A stretch of 64,000 bases of DNA, from positions 1-64,000 of the forward strand of contig NZ_CP029831.1 in NCBI RefSeq assembly GCF_003233655.1, in the 5' to 3' direction. Shown one piece after another: positions 27,659 through 36,057 of the stretch (the stretch's first letter is position 1; each line of letters starts with the position of its first letter). The DNA is from Azospirillum ramasamyi. Lineage in GTDB: Bacteria; Pseudomonadota; Alphaproteobacteria; Azospirillales; Azospirillaceae. The translations under genes and the position numbers were made by a program. The notes beneath the pieces are model-generated. The model saw only the letters and a program-made list of their open reading frames with translations. It was not told the origin of the DNA and searched no databases.

Positions 27659-29749
27659 ATGACTCAAGACAATCAGGCGGATGCCCAAACCCGCCAAGCA
27701 ATAGACCGGGAGAATCCCGCCCATGTCGCCGCCTTCGAAGGCTTCGACGGGCGGGCGGTGTTTGCCATCGCCGTGGCCTTTTCCGTCTTCCAGATCTGGA
27801 CAGCCGCCTTCAATCCGCTGTCCACCGTCGTGGTGCGGTCAATCCATGTCGGCTTTCTGCTGCTGATGACCTTCACCCTGTTCGGCGCGCGCAAAACCGG
27901 CACACGCCGGGGGGTGCCCTGGTATGACTGGCTGCTCGGCCTCACCGGGTTCGCCATCGGCGTGTATCATTACGTCTTCGAAGTAGACCTGATACTACGG
28001 TCCGGCGATCCGAGTACGGCCGACATCGTCGTCGGCACTGTCGCGGTCGCCCTGGTCTTCGAGGCGGCCCGGCGCATCATGGGGCTGGCGCTGCCGATCC
28101 TGTGCGGCGTGTTCATCCCCTACGCCCTGTTCGGACGGGAACTGCCCTTCGGGCTGGCCCATCGCGGCTATGGGTTCGATCAGGTGATCGACACGCTGTT
28201 CCTGTCGACCGAGGGAATCTACGGTACGCCGACCTTCGTGTCCGCCACCTATATCTTCCTGTTCATCCTGTTCGGCGCCTTTCTGGAACGGGCGGGGATG
28301 ATCAAGCTGTTCAACGACGTCTCGCTGGGCCTCGTCGGCCATACCAGGGGCGGACCGGCCAAGGTGGCGGTCTTCTCGTCAGGCTTCATGGGCACGATCA
28401 ACGGGTCGGGGGTCGCCAACGTGCTGACCACCGGGCAGTTCACCATCCCGCTGATGACGCGCTTCGGCTATCGTCCCGCCTTTGCCGGCGCGGTGGAGGC
28501 CACCGCCAGCATGGGCGGCCAGCTGATGCCGCCGGTGATGGGCGCCGCCGCGTTCATCATGGCGGAAACCATCGGCGTGCCCTACAGCGAGGTCGCCATC
28601 GCCGCCGCCATTCCCGCCATCCTCTATTTCGGCAGTGCCTACTGGATGGTTCATCTGGAGGCGGGCAAGCGCAATCTGGTCGGCCTGCCGAAGGAGGAGT
28701 GCCCCAGCGCGCTGCGTGCCCTTCGCGACGGCTGGTATCTGGTCCTGCCGCTGGCGGCCCTGGTTTATCTGCTGTTCTCCGGCTTCACGCCGCTGTTCGC
28801 GGGCGTGATCGGCATCGCCGCAACCATCGCCCTGATCCTGGGCATGAGCCTGGTCACCTCCATCGGCCCCACGGCGCTGCGCGCGGGGTTCTGGGTGCTG
28901 CTGGGCCTGATCGCCGCGGGGCTTTGGCGGATGGGCCTGCGGACGGAGCATATGGCCTTCGCCATCGTCGGCTTGCTGGTCGTCCCCTGCCTGATGCTCA
29001 AGGGAGGGCGGGATACGCTGCGGCTGTTGGTGAACGCTACCGCCGACGGGGCGAAGAACGCCATCGGCGTCGGCGTCGCCTGCGCGCTGGTCGGGGTGCT
29101 GATCGGCATGATGACGCTGACCGGCCTTGCCTCGAGCTTCGCCACCACCATCGTCAACCTGTCGGGCGGCAACCTGCTGATGGCGCTGGTCCTGACGATG
29201 CTGACGTGCATCGTGCTGGGCACCGGGCTTCCGACCACGGCCAACTACATCATCACCGCGTCGATCGCGGCCCCCGCGCTGCTGACCATGGGCGTGCCGC
29301 TGATCGTCAGCCACATGTTCGTCTTCTATTTCGGCATCATGGCCGATCTGACCCCGCCGGTGGCGCTGGCCGCTCTCGCCGCGTCCTCCATCGCACGGGC
29401 CGGGCACATACAGATCGGCTTCATCGCCACGCGGATCGCGATGGCCGGCTATGTGGTGCCCTTCATGGCGGTGTACGATCCGGCGCTGGTCCTGCAGACC
29501 GAGAGCTGGATCGCCGTGGCCTACATCGTCTTCAAGGCCTGCATCGCCATCGGCTTGTGGGGTGCCGCCACCATCGGCTTCTTCTGGACCACCCTGCCGA
29601 TGCCGGCCCGCATCTTCGCCGCGGCGACGGCCTTCCTGTTCGTGTTGGCGTTGCCGATCACCGACGAGATCGCCTTCGCCATGTCCGCCCTGTTCCTGCT
29701 GTGGCAGTACCGCCGCCGCAGGAGCGTTCCGGCCGCCGCCCCGGCCTGA
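27659..29749 (+). CDS. Fused TRAP transporter permease (DctQM fusion)
   Basis: 696-aa inner-membrane protein combining a small 4-helix DctQ-like part (first ~190 residues) with a 12-helix DctM-like part. Family segments include GTINGSGVANVLTTGQFTIPLM, ATASMGGQLMPPVMGAAAFIMAE (trimmed) and LGTGLPTTANYIITA. It is driven by ion gradients and receives substrate from the TAXI protein encoded 37 nt upstream. The stop is followed, in the same reading frame and after five codons, by the GTG start of the DUF1850 gene. Confidence 0.9.
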   Translation: MTQDNQADAQTRQAIDRENPAHVAAFEGFDGRAVFAIAVAFSVFQIWTAAFNPLSTVVVRSIHVGFLLLMTFTLFGARKTGTRRGVPWYDWLLGLTGFAIGVYHYVFEVDLILRSGDPSTADIVVGTVAVALVFEAARRIMGLALPILCGVFIPYALFGRELPFGLAHRGYGFDQVIDTLFLSTEGIYGTPTFVSATYIFLFILFGAFLERAGMIKLFNDVSLGLVGHTRGGPAKVAVFSSGFMGTINGSGVANVLTTGQFTIPLMTRFGYRPAFAGAVEATASMGGQLMPPVMGAAAFIMAETIGVPYSEVAIAAAIPAILYFGSAYWMVHLEAGKRNLVGLPKEECPSALRALRDGWYLVLPLAALVYLLFSGFTPLFAGVIGIAATIALILGMSLVTSIGPTALRAGFWVLLGLIAAGLWRMGLRTEHMAFAIVGLLVVPCLMLKGGRDTLRLLVNATADGAKNAIGVGVACALVGVLIGMMTLTGLASSFATTIVNLSGGNLLMALVLTMLTCIVLGTGLPTTANYIITASIAAPALLTMGVPLIVSHMFVFYFGIMADLTPPVALAALAASSIARAGHIQIGFIATRIAMAGYVVPFMAVYDPALVLQTESWIAVAYIVFKACIAIGLWGAATIGFFWTTLPMPARIFAAATAFLFVLALPITDEIAFAMSALFLLWQYRRRRSVPAAAPA

Positions 29750-29764
29750 TGCGGGCGCGGCGAC

Positions 29765-30142
29765 GTGGCCGGTCTCTGCCTGTTCGCCCTCGGCGGCGCG
29801 CTACTCGCGTCGCTGCCGGGGACGGATTTCACCCTGTCCTGGACCCATTCCATCGAGAAGACCGAATGGCGCGAACGCTGGTCGGTGGCATCCGGCCGGC
29901 TGCGGCCGGTGGAGGCCCGGATCCGGGGGACCGGCGCCGGCATGGAGCCGGGACCGGACGCCCGGCCGGCCGGCGACGGCTGGCTGGCCTGGGTGCCCGG
30001 CCTGCCGCCGCAGGAGAGCGTCACGCTGGCCGCCTCCGGCTTCACCGGCGAGCACCGGCTGTGCGCGGGGGCCGATTGCCGGCCGCTGTCGGGCTGGACC
30101 GGGGTTTCGGATCAGGCGGTGGTGATGCGCTCCTGCCGGTGA
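29765..30142 (+). CDS. DUF1850 protein linked to TAXI-TRAP transporter
   Basis: 125-aa protein with the DUF1850 pattern FTLSWTHSIEKTEWRERWSV near residue 22, preceded by one hydrophobic N-terminal segment (LFALGGALLASL), so it is probably exported or membrane-anchored. DUF1850 genes are frequent neighbours of TAXI-TRAP transporters; the function is unknown. The only usable start is GTG 29765, without a clear Shine-Dalgarno sequence, 15 nt after and in frame with the permease stop. Reinitiation or stop readthrough is therefore possible. The 3' end runs into a 17-nt tandem repeat that encodes the last residues (MRSCR). Confidence 0.65.
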   Translation: MAGLCLFALGGALLASLPGTDFTLSWTHSIEKTEWRERWSVASGRLRPVEARIRGTGAGMEPGPDARPAGDGWLAWVPGLPPQESVTLAASGFTGEHRLCAGADCRPLSGWTGVSDQAVVMRSCR

Positions 30143-30170
30143 TGCGCTCCTGCCGGTGATGCGCTCCTGC
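30123..30170. repeat. 17-nt tandem repeat across the DUF1850 stop codon
   Basis: The unit TGATGCGCTCCTGCCGG occurs at 30123-30139 and 30140-30156, then 14 nt of a third copy to 30170. Each unit starts with TGA. Because 17 is not a multiple of three, each added unit shifts frame, but the first in-frame TGA (30140-30142) already ends the gene. The pattern suggests slippage-driven duplication. Confidence 0.85.
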
Positions 30171-30180
30171 GTCATATCAT

Positions 30181-30327
30181 CGAGCGTAAAGTCTGACACA
30201 TCAGACTTTACGCTCGCCCTCAGACGGCGGGCGCGGCCGTCCGGCCGCTTGCCTTCGCAGGCATGGGCCTGCGGGGCCGCAGTCGCGGCCTTTACCTCCG
30301 AGCATAAGTCAGGACTTACGCTCGGCG
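30181..30327. repeat. Paired-hairpin element upstream of the antiporter gene
   Basis: A perfect 16-bp inverted repeat, CGAGCGTAAAGTCTGA (30181-30196) and TCAGACTTTACGCTCG (30201-30216) with a CACA loop, is followed ~80 nt later by a related hairpin: CCGAGCATAAGTC (30299-30311... by sequence CCG-AGCATAAGTC) and GACTTACGCTCGG with a 2-nt loop, ending near 30326. Both share the CGAGCGTAA-GTC motif. A smaller GCAGGC/GCCTGC hairpin lies between them. The whole resembles a REP/MITE-like intergenic element; the first hairpin could also end the TRAP transcript. Confidence 0.65.
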
Positions 30328-30431
30328 GTATCAGTCCGTGAAAGTTGGTATGGTAGTGCCCCTTCCGGCTTGGCTTACGTTCTCTCAAATCGCATACTCC
30401 CGGTCCTTTTGTCAGCCTGCCGTTCGGACCG

Positions 30432-31907
30432 ATGACCAACTCCTCCCCCTCCCGCCGCCCATCACTTTTCCCAGCCTTCTTCGCCGTGGCGCTGGCCGCC
30501 GGCGGCCTGTTGCTGGGCACGCATGGCGCCCTGGCGGCGGAGGTCGCCCATGGCGGAGCGCCACATCTCGACGGCCGGATGCTGAGCGCCGTGTGGGTGG
30601 TGCCCTTCGCCGGCATCCTGCTGTCGATCGCGCTGTTCCCGCTGCTGGCGCCGGTGATGTGGCACCATCATTTCGGCAAGATCTCGGCCGTATGGGCGCT
30701 CGCCTTCCTGGTGCCCTTCGCCGCGACCTTCGGGTTGGAACTGGCGACCTACGAACTGCTGCATACCGTCCTGCTCGAATACATCCCCTTCATCGTTCTG
30801 CTGACCGCGCTGTTCACGGTGGCGGGCGGCGTGCGGGTGGCCGGGTCGCTGGTCGGCACGCCGCTGGCGAACACGGTCGGGCTGGCGCTCGGCACCGTTC
30901 TGGCCAGCGTGATGGGCACCACCGGCGCCTCCATGCTGCTGATCCGCCCGATGCTGCGCGCGAACGAGCACCGGCGCGATAAAGTCCACACGATGGTGTT
31001 CTTCATCTTCCTGGTGTCGAATGTCGGCGGATCGCTGACCCCGCTGGGTGACCCGCCGCTGTTCCTGGGCTTCCTGAAGGGCGTCGATTTCTTCTGGCCG
31101 ACCGTCCATCTGTTCGCGCCGATGCTCTTCCTGGCGGTTCTGCTGCTGCTGATCTATTTCGTGCTCGACGTCTTTCTGCACAGCCGCGATCCCGGCAAGC
31201 ACCCGCTGATCGAGGGCGTGCACGAGCGGGAGTCGATCCGCATCGAAGGCTCGGTCAACCTGCTGCTGCTGGCGGCGATCGTCGGCGCGGTGCTGCTCAG
31301 CGGCGTCTGGCATCCGGGGGTCGGCGTCACGCTGTACCATGTGACGGTGCCGCTGGAGAGCATCGTGTCGAACCTGCTGCTGCTGGGCATCACCGGCCTG
31401 TCTCTGGCCCTGACCAGCAAGCAGAGCCGCCGCCTGAACGGCTTCAGCTGGGGTCCGATCCTGGAGGTGGCGAAGCTGTTCGCCGCCATCTTCCTGACCA
31501 TCATCCCGGCCATCGCCATCCTGAAGGCCGGCACCGACGGCGCGCTGGGCGCGATCATCTCGGCGGTGAACGAAGGCGGGACGCCGAACCCGGCCGCCTA
31601 TTTCTGGGCGACCGGCCTGCTGTCCAGCTTCCTCGACAACGCGCCGACCTACCTGATCTTCTTCAACACGGCCGGGGGCGATGCGACGGTTCTGATGACC
31701 GACCTGTCGCTGACGCTGACCGCGATTTCCGCCGGCGCGGTGTTCATGGGCGCCAACAGCTACATCGGCAACGCCCCCAACTTCATGGTCAAGGCCATCG
31801 CCGAGGAGCGCGGCGTCGCCATGCCCAGCTTCTTCGGCTATATGGCCTGGTCCTTCGGCATCCTGGTGCCACTGCTGGGCCTGGCCACGCTGGTGTTCTT
31901 CCTCTGA
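30432..31907 (+). CDS. NhaD-type sodium:proton antiporter
   Basis: 491-aa integral membrane protein of the ion-transporter superfamily (NhaD/citrate-transporter-like) with about 12 hydrophobic segments. Conserved features are GTTGASMLLIRPMLRANEHR, SNVGGSLTPLGDPPLFLGFLKG (trimmed) and, near the C-terminus, LLSSFLDNAPTYLIFF with its conserved Asp-Asn. It probably exchanges Na+ for protons across the inner membrane. The N-terminus carries a hydrophobic segment ending GALAAE that may be a signal-like first helix. The start ATG 30432 follows the paired-hairpin element; no partner gene is adjacent. Confidence 0.82.
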   Translation: MTNSSPSRRPSLFPAFFAVALAAGGLLLGTHGALAAEVAHGGAPHLDGRMLSAVWVVPFAGILLSIALFPLLAPVMWHHHFGKISAVWALAFLVPFAATFGLELATYELLHTVLLEYIPFIVLLTALFTVAGGVRVAGSLVGTPLANTVGLALGTVLASVMGTTGASMLLIRPMLRANEHRRDKVHTMVFFIFLVSNVGGSLTPLGDPPLFLGFLKGVDFFWPTVHLFAPMLFLAVLLLLIYFVLDVFLHSRDPGKHPLIEGVHERESIRIEGSVNLLLLAAIVGAVLLSGVWHPGVGVTLYHVTVPLESIVSNLLLLGITGLSLALTSKQSRRLNGFSWGPILEVAKLFAAIFLTIIPAIAILKAGTDGALGAIISAVNEGGTPNPAAYFWATGLLSSFLDNAPTYLIFFNTAGGDATVLMTDLSLTLTAISAGAVFMGANSYIGNAPNFMVKAIAEERGVAMPSFFGYMAWSFGILVPLLGLATLVFFL

Positions 31908-31945
31908 CGCGCGGCCATAGGTGGCGGGATCGCGCTGCCAGGACG

Positions 31946-32647
31946 TCAGGCAGCCCCGAAATCGGGGCTGTCGGCTGACCGCGTGCCGTCGTCCGCCCAG
32001 CCCTGGGCGCCGATCAGCGGCACGAAGGAAACGCGGTCCCGCTCCTCCCGCTCGAACTCGCTCTCACCACGGCGGACGACCTTCACCAGCCTCTGGTCAC
32101 GGCGGGCGCCGACCGGGATCACCATCCGCCCGCCGATGGCGAGTTGGTCCATCAGGGCCTTCGGCACTTCCGGCCCGCCGGCCGACACCAGGATGACGTC
32201 GAAGGGCGCTTCCTCCGGCCAGCCCCGCGTCCCGTCGCCGGTGAGCACCGTCACGTCGCCGAAGCCCAGATCCTGCAGGTGGCGCCGTGCCGACTGGGCC
32301 AGACTGGGGTGCCGTTCGACCGCGAAGACGCGGCCCCGGCCCTGACGGGCGATGTGCCCCAGCAGCGCCGCGACATAGCCGGAACCCGCCCCAACCTCCA
32401 GCATCCTGTCGTTCGCGCCGACCTCCGCCGCCTCGATCATCGCGGCGACGACGCTGGGCTGCGAGATCGTCTGCTCCTCCCCGATGGGCAGGGGCGAGTC
32501 CTCATAGGCGAATTCCGCCAGTTCGGGCGCGACGAAATGCTCGCGCGGGACGGCGCGCATGGCGTCGAGGACGGATTCGGCGCGGATGCCGCGGCGGGCG
32601 ATCTGGATGTCGACCATCCGCTGGCGCTGGCGATTGACGTTGGCCAC
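31946..32647 (-). CDS. pcm: Protein-L-isoaspartate O-methyltransferase family protein
   Basis: 233-aa cytoplasmic SAM-dependent methyltransferase. Family signatures: PLPIGEEQTISQPSVVAAMIEA (trimmed), motif I MLEVGAGSGYVAALLG, VFAVERHP, and DVILVSAGGPEVPKALMDQL. It repairs isoaspartyl residues in aged proteins, although some bacterial relatives have other substrates. The GTG at 32647 with GGGGAGA 6 nt upstream is preferred; ATG 32617 has no ribosome binding site and the longer ORF has no similarity. Its last codons contain a CAGCCCCGA/TCGGGGCTG hairpin (31951-31970). Confidence 0.82.
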   Translation of the reverse strand: MANVNRQRQRMVDIQIARRGIRAESVLDAMRAVPREHFVAPELAEFAYEDSPLPIGEEQTISQPSVVAAMIEAAEVGANDRMLEVGAGSGYVAALLGHIARQGRGRVFAVERHPSLAQSARRHLQDLGFGDVTVLTGDGTRGWPEEAPFDVILVSAGGPEVPKALMDQLAIGGRMVIPVGARRDQRLVKVVRRGESEFEREERDRVSFVPLIGAQGWADDGTRSADSPDFGAA

Positions 32648-32770
32648 GGCTTTCTCCCCGGGGCAGGAACAAGGCGGCCGATTGCCGGCGAACTGCCGCT
32701 CGATGGCCCAACAGGTGGGAGGCGGCGGCGTTCCATTCTCCGCACCGGTGCGAACCCGATAGGGCTCAAC

Positions 32771-32803
32771 AAAAAAACGCCCGGAGGCCGATGCCGCCGG
32801 GCG
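32771..32803 (-). terminator. Rho-independent terminator of the RND operon
   Basis: On the minus strand an 11-bp stem CGCCCGGCGGC / GCCTCCGGGCG (one mismatch) is followed by seven T residues. It lies 132 nt downstream of the RND permease stop. The rest of the 287-nt gap 32648-32934 shows no gene. Confidence 0.8.
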
Positions 32804-32934
32804 CCAGGTCACAGTACGAAAGAGGTTCATCAGCGGTGATGATGCAATCGGGAGATCGATTGTGGAGGCACCCTCGCATGGACCGCAGGGGGCATCCCTT
32901 GACCTCGATCAAGCTTGAGCCAAAGAGTTGGGCA

Positions 32935-35900
32935 TCAATCCCCCAGCGCCGGATTCGGCAGCGCGCCGTTCGGCGCGTTGTTCTCCGCCTCCTCCGTCTC
33001 CGGCCGGGGCACGCGGAACCAGGCGGCGTAGAGCGCCGGCAGGAAGAAGATCGTCAGCACGGTGGCGCCCGCCAGACCGCCCATGATGGCGACCGCCATC
33101 GGCCCCCAGAAGACGCTGTGCGTCAGCGGGATCATGGCGAGGATCGCCGCGGCTGCGGTCAGGGCGATGGGACGGGACCGGCGCACCGTCGCCTCCACGA
33201 TGCTGTCCCAGCGCGACCGGCCGCCGCGGATGTCCTGCTCGATCTGGTCGACCAGGATGACCGAGTTGCGCATGATGATGCCGGCCAGCGCGATGACGCC
33301 CAGCATGGCGACGAAGCCGAAGGGCAGGTTGAACAGCAGGAGCGAGGCGGTGACGCCGATCAGCCCCAGCGGCGCCGTCAGCAGGACCATGAACACGCGC
33401 GAGAAGCTCTGCAGCTGCAGCATCAGCGTGGTCACCATGATCAGCAGCATCACCGGAATCATGGCGTTGATCGAGTCCTGGCCCTTGGCGCTTTCCTCGA
33501 TGGCGCCGCCCATGGTGATGGCGTAGCCGTCGGGCAGGGTGGCGCGGAGCGCGTTCAGCTGCCCGTTCAGCTGGGTGCTGACCACCGGGGCCTGCAGCCC
33601 GCCGGTCACGTCGCCCTTGATGGTCATCGTCGTCTCGCGGCCCCGGCGCCACAGCACCGGTTCCTCCAATTCGTAGTGGACGCTGGCGACCTGGCTCAAG
33701 GGCACGGTGGTGCCGCGGCTGGTGCGGATGTTCAGCTCGCCCAGCCGCGACAGGTCCGCCCGCTCCTCCGGCGTGGTGCGCAGCAGGACACCGATCAGTT
33801 CGGTGCCCTCGCGGTACTGGGTGACCGGCATCCCGTTCAGCAGCAGTTGCAGGGCGTTGGACAAATCCTGCTTCGACACGCCCAGCGCACGCGCCTTGGC
33901 GGTGTCCACCTCCAGCCGGACGCGCTTGGACAGCTCGTCCCAGTCCAGATGGACGTTGGCGGTGTTGGGGTGGGCGCGCATGGCGTCGCGCACCTGATAG
34001 GCGATCTTGCGGATGGTCGCCGGGTCGTCGCCGGTGACGCGGAACTGCACCGGATAGCCGACCGGCGGGCCGTTCTCCAGCCGGCTGATGCGGACGCGGG
34101 CGGCCGGGAAGTCTGATTCCAGCGTCGGCTCCAGCCGCCGCATGAAGTGCTCGCGTTCCTCCAGCCCCTTGGTCATCACCATGAACTGGGCGAAATTGGC
34201 GGCCTCCAACTGCTGGTCGAGCGGCAGGTAGAAGCGCGGGGAGCCGCCGCCGGTGTAGGCGACCCAGTAATCGACGTCCGGGTCCTGGGCCAGCACCGCC
34301 TCCATCCGCTTCACCTCGGCGGCCGTCGCCTCGAAGGAGGAGCCTTCGGCAAGGCGGATGTCGATCAGCAGTTCCGGCCGGCTGGCGGAGGGGAAGAACT
34401 GCTGCTGCACATGACCGAAGCCGACCAGCGCCGCGGTGAAGGCCGCCGCCGTCACGCCGATGGTCAGCCAGCGCGCGCGGACGCAGGACTCGATCATCCG
34501 GCGCAGGATGCGGTAGCCGCGGGTGTTATAGATGTCCAGCTCGTGCCCGTCCGGCACCATATGCTTGGGCTTGGGCAGCAGGAGCCAGCCGAGATAGGGG
34601 GTGAAGATCACCGCCACCACCCAGGACAGCATCAGCGACAACGCCACCACCCAGAAGATCGAGTTGGTGTATTCGCCGGCCGCCGACGCCGCGAAGCCGA
34701 CCGGGACGAAGCCGGCGGCGGTGACGATGGTGCCGCTCAGCATCGGGAAGGCGGTGGAGGTGTAGGCGAAGGCGCCGGCCTTCAGCCGGTCCCATCCCTG
34801 TTCCATCTTCACCACCATCATCTCAACCGCGATGATGGCGTCGTCCACCAGCAGGCCCAGCGCGATGATGAGCGCGCCCAGCGAGATGCGCTGCAGGTCG
34901 ATGTGCAGGATCTGCATCGCCACCAGCGTCATCGCCAGCACCAGCGGCACGGCCAGCGCCACGACGATGCCGGTGCGCCAGCCCAGGCTGACGAGGCTGA
35001 CCAGGATGACGATGCCGAGCGCCTCCGCCAGCGACCTCATGAACTCGCCGACCGAGTTCTCGACCACCGTCGGCTGGTCGGCGATCTGCGCCACCTCCAG
35101 CCCGACCGGAAGCTCGGCCTTGATCTTCTCCATCGCGGCGTCGAGCTGCTCGCCCAGCGTCAGGACGTTGCCGCCCTTCGCCATGACGACGCCGAGCCCG
35201 ATGGCGTCGCGGCCGTTGTAGCGCAGGGTGTAGCGGCGCGGTTCGACATAGCCGCGCTTGACCTCCGCCACGTCGCCGATGGTCAGCAGCCGCCCGCCGC
35301 TCTCCACCGGGATGGCGCGCACCGCCGCGGCGGTGTCGAGGCCGAGGTCGAGGCGGACATAGACCCGCTGCGATCCGGTATCGACATCGCCGGACGCGGC
35401 GATGGCATTCTCGCGCTGCAACGCCTGGATCACCGACTCCACCGGCAGGCCGAAGCTGGCGAGCCGCTGGCTGGAGATCTCGACATAGACGCGTTCCTCC
35501 TGCGGGGCGATCAGGTCGATCTTCTCGACGCCGGGCAGTTTCAGCAGGCGGGCACGCGCCTGCTCCGCCACCTTCTTCAGCTGGGCCGGGGTGAAATCCT
35601 CGCCCATGAAGCCGTAGATGGCGGAATAGACGTCACCGAACTCATCGTTGAAAAAGGGACCGACCACACCGTCGGGCAGCGTATAGGCGATGTCCCCGAT
35701 CTTCTTGCGCACCTGATACCACAGGTCGGCCACCAGTTTCGGCGGGGTGTAGTCCTTCAGCTGGACGAAGACCACCGACTCGCCCGGCTTGGAATAGCTG
35801 CGGGAGACGTCGTAATAGGGCACCTCCTCCAGCTTCTTCTCGATGCGGTCGGTGACGAACTGCTCCACCTCGCGCGCGGTGGCGCCGGGCCATTGGGTAC

Positions 35901-36057
35901 GCACCACCATCACCTTGAAGGTGAAGGACGGATCCTCCACCCGGCCGAGATTCACATAGGCGAGCGCGCCGGCCAGCACGCTGGCGAGCATCATGAACAG
36001 CACGAGCGTGCGGTGCGCCAGCGCCCAGGCCGACAGGTTCATGCGGGAGTGGTTCAT
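32935..36057 (-). CDS. RND efflux transporter permease
   Basis: 1040-aa inner-membrane RND pump with the 12-helix, two-large-periplasmic-loop plan. Typical segments: LAHRTLVLFMMLASVLAGAL (TM1), LGRVEDPSFTFKVMVVRTQWPGAT, the proton-relay Asp pair in GLLVDDAIIAVEMMV, and GVIALAGIIMRNSVILVDQI. The sequence around EDPSF and PPKLVADLWYQVRKK is closest to the VexF/MdtBC-unlike 'efflux RND permease' group exporting drugs or solvents; the substrate is unknown. It overlaps the fusion-protein gene by 4 nt. No outer-membrane channel gene is adjacent, so a TolC-type channel from elsewhere must complete it. Confidence 0.88.
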   Translation of the reverse strand: MNHSRMNLSAWALAHRTLVLFMMLASVLAGALAYVNLGRVEDPSFTFKVMVVRTQWPGATAREVEQFVTDRIEKKLEEVPYYDVSRSYSKPGESVVFVQLKDYTPPKLVADLWYQVRKKIGDIAYTLPDGVVGPFFNDEFGDVYSAIYGFMGEDFTPAQLKKVAEQARARLLKLPGVEKIDLIAPQEERVYVEISSQRLASFGLPVESVIQALQRENAIAASGDVDTGSQRVYVRLDLGLDTAAAVRAIPVESGGRLLTIGDVAEVKRGYVEPRRYTLRYNGRDAIGLGVVMAKGGNVLTLGEQLDAAMEKIKAELPVGLEVAQIADQPTVVENSVGEFMRSLAEALGIVILVSLVSLGWRTGIVVALAVPLVLAMTLVAMQILHIDLQRISLGALIIALGLLVDDAIIAVEMMVVKMEQGWDRLKAGAFAYTSTAFPMLSGTIVTAAGFVPVGFAASAAGEYTNSIFWVVALSLMLSWVVAVIFTPYLGWLLLPKPKHMVPDGHELDIYNTRGYRILRRMIESCVRARWLTIGVTAAAFTAALVGFGHVQQQFFPSASRPELLIDIRLAEGSSFEATAAEVKRMEAVLAQDPDVDYWVAYTGGGSPRFYLPLDQQLEAANFAQFMVMTKGLEEREHFMRRLEPTLESDFPAARVRISRLENGPPVGYPVQFRVTGDDPATIRKIAYQVRDAMRAHPNTANVHLDWDELSKRVRLEVDTAKARALGVSKQDLSNALQLLLNGMPVTQYREGTELIGVLLRTTPEERADLSRLGELNIRTSRGTTVPLSQVASVHYELEEPVLWRRGRETTMTIKGDVTGGLQAPVVSTQLNGQLNALRATLPDGYAITMGGAIEESAKGQDSINAMIPVMLLIMVTTLMLQLQSFSRVFMVLLTAPLGLIGVTASLLLFNLPFGFVAMLGVIALAGIIMRNSVILVDQIEQDIRGGRSRWDSIVEATVRRSRPIALTAAAAILAMIPLTHSVFWGPMAVAIMGGLAGATVLTIFFLPALYAAWFRVPRPETEEAENNAPNGALPNPALGD

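Noticed and set aside
31951..31970. CAGCCCCGA/TCGGGGCTG hairpin as the pcm terminator
   Set aside because: It lies inside the last codons of the gene and is not followed by a T tract in the direction of transcription.
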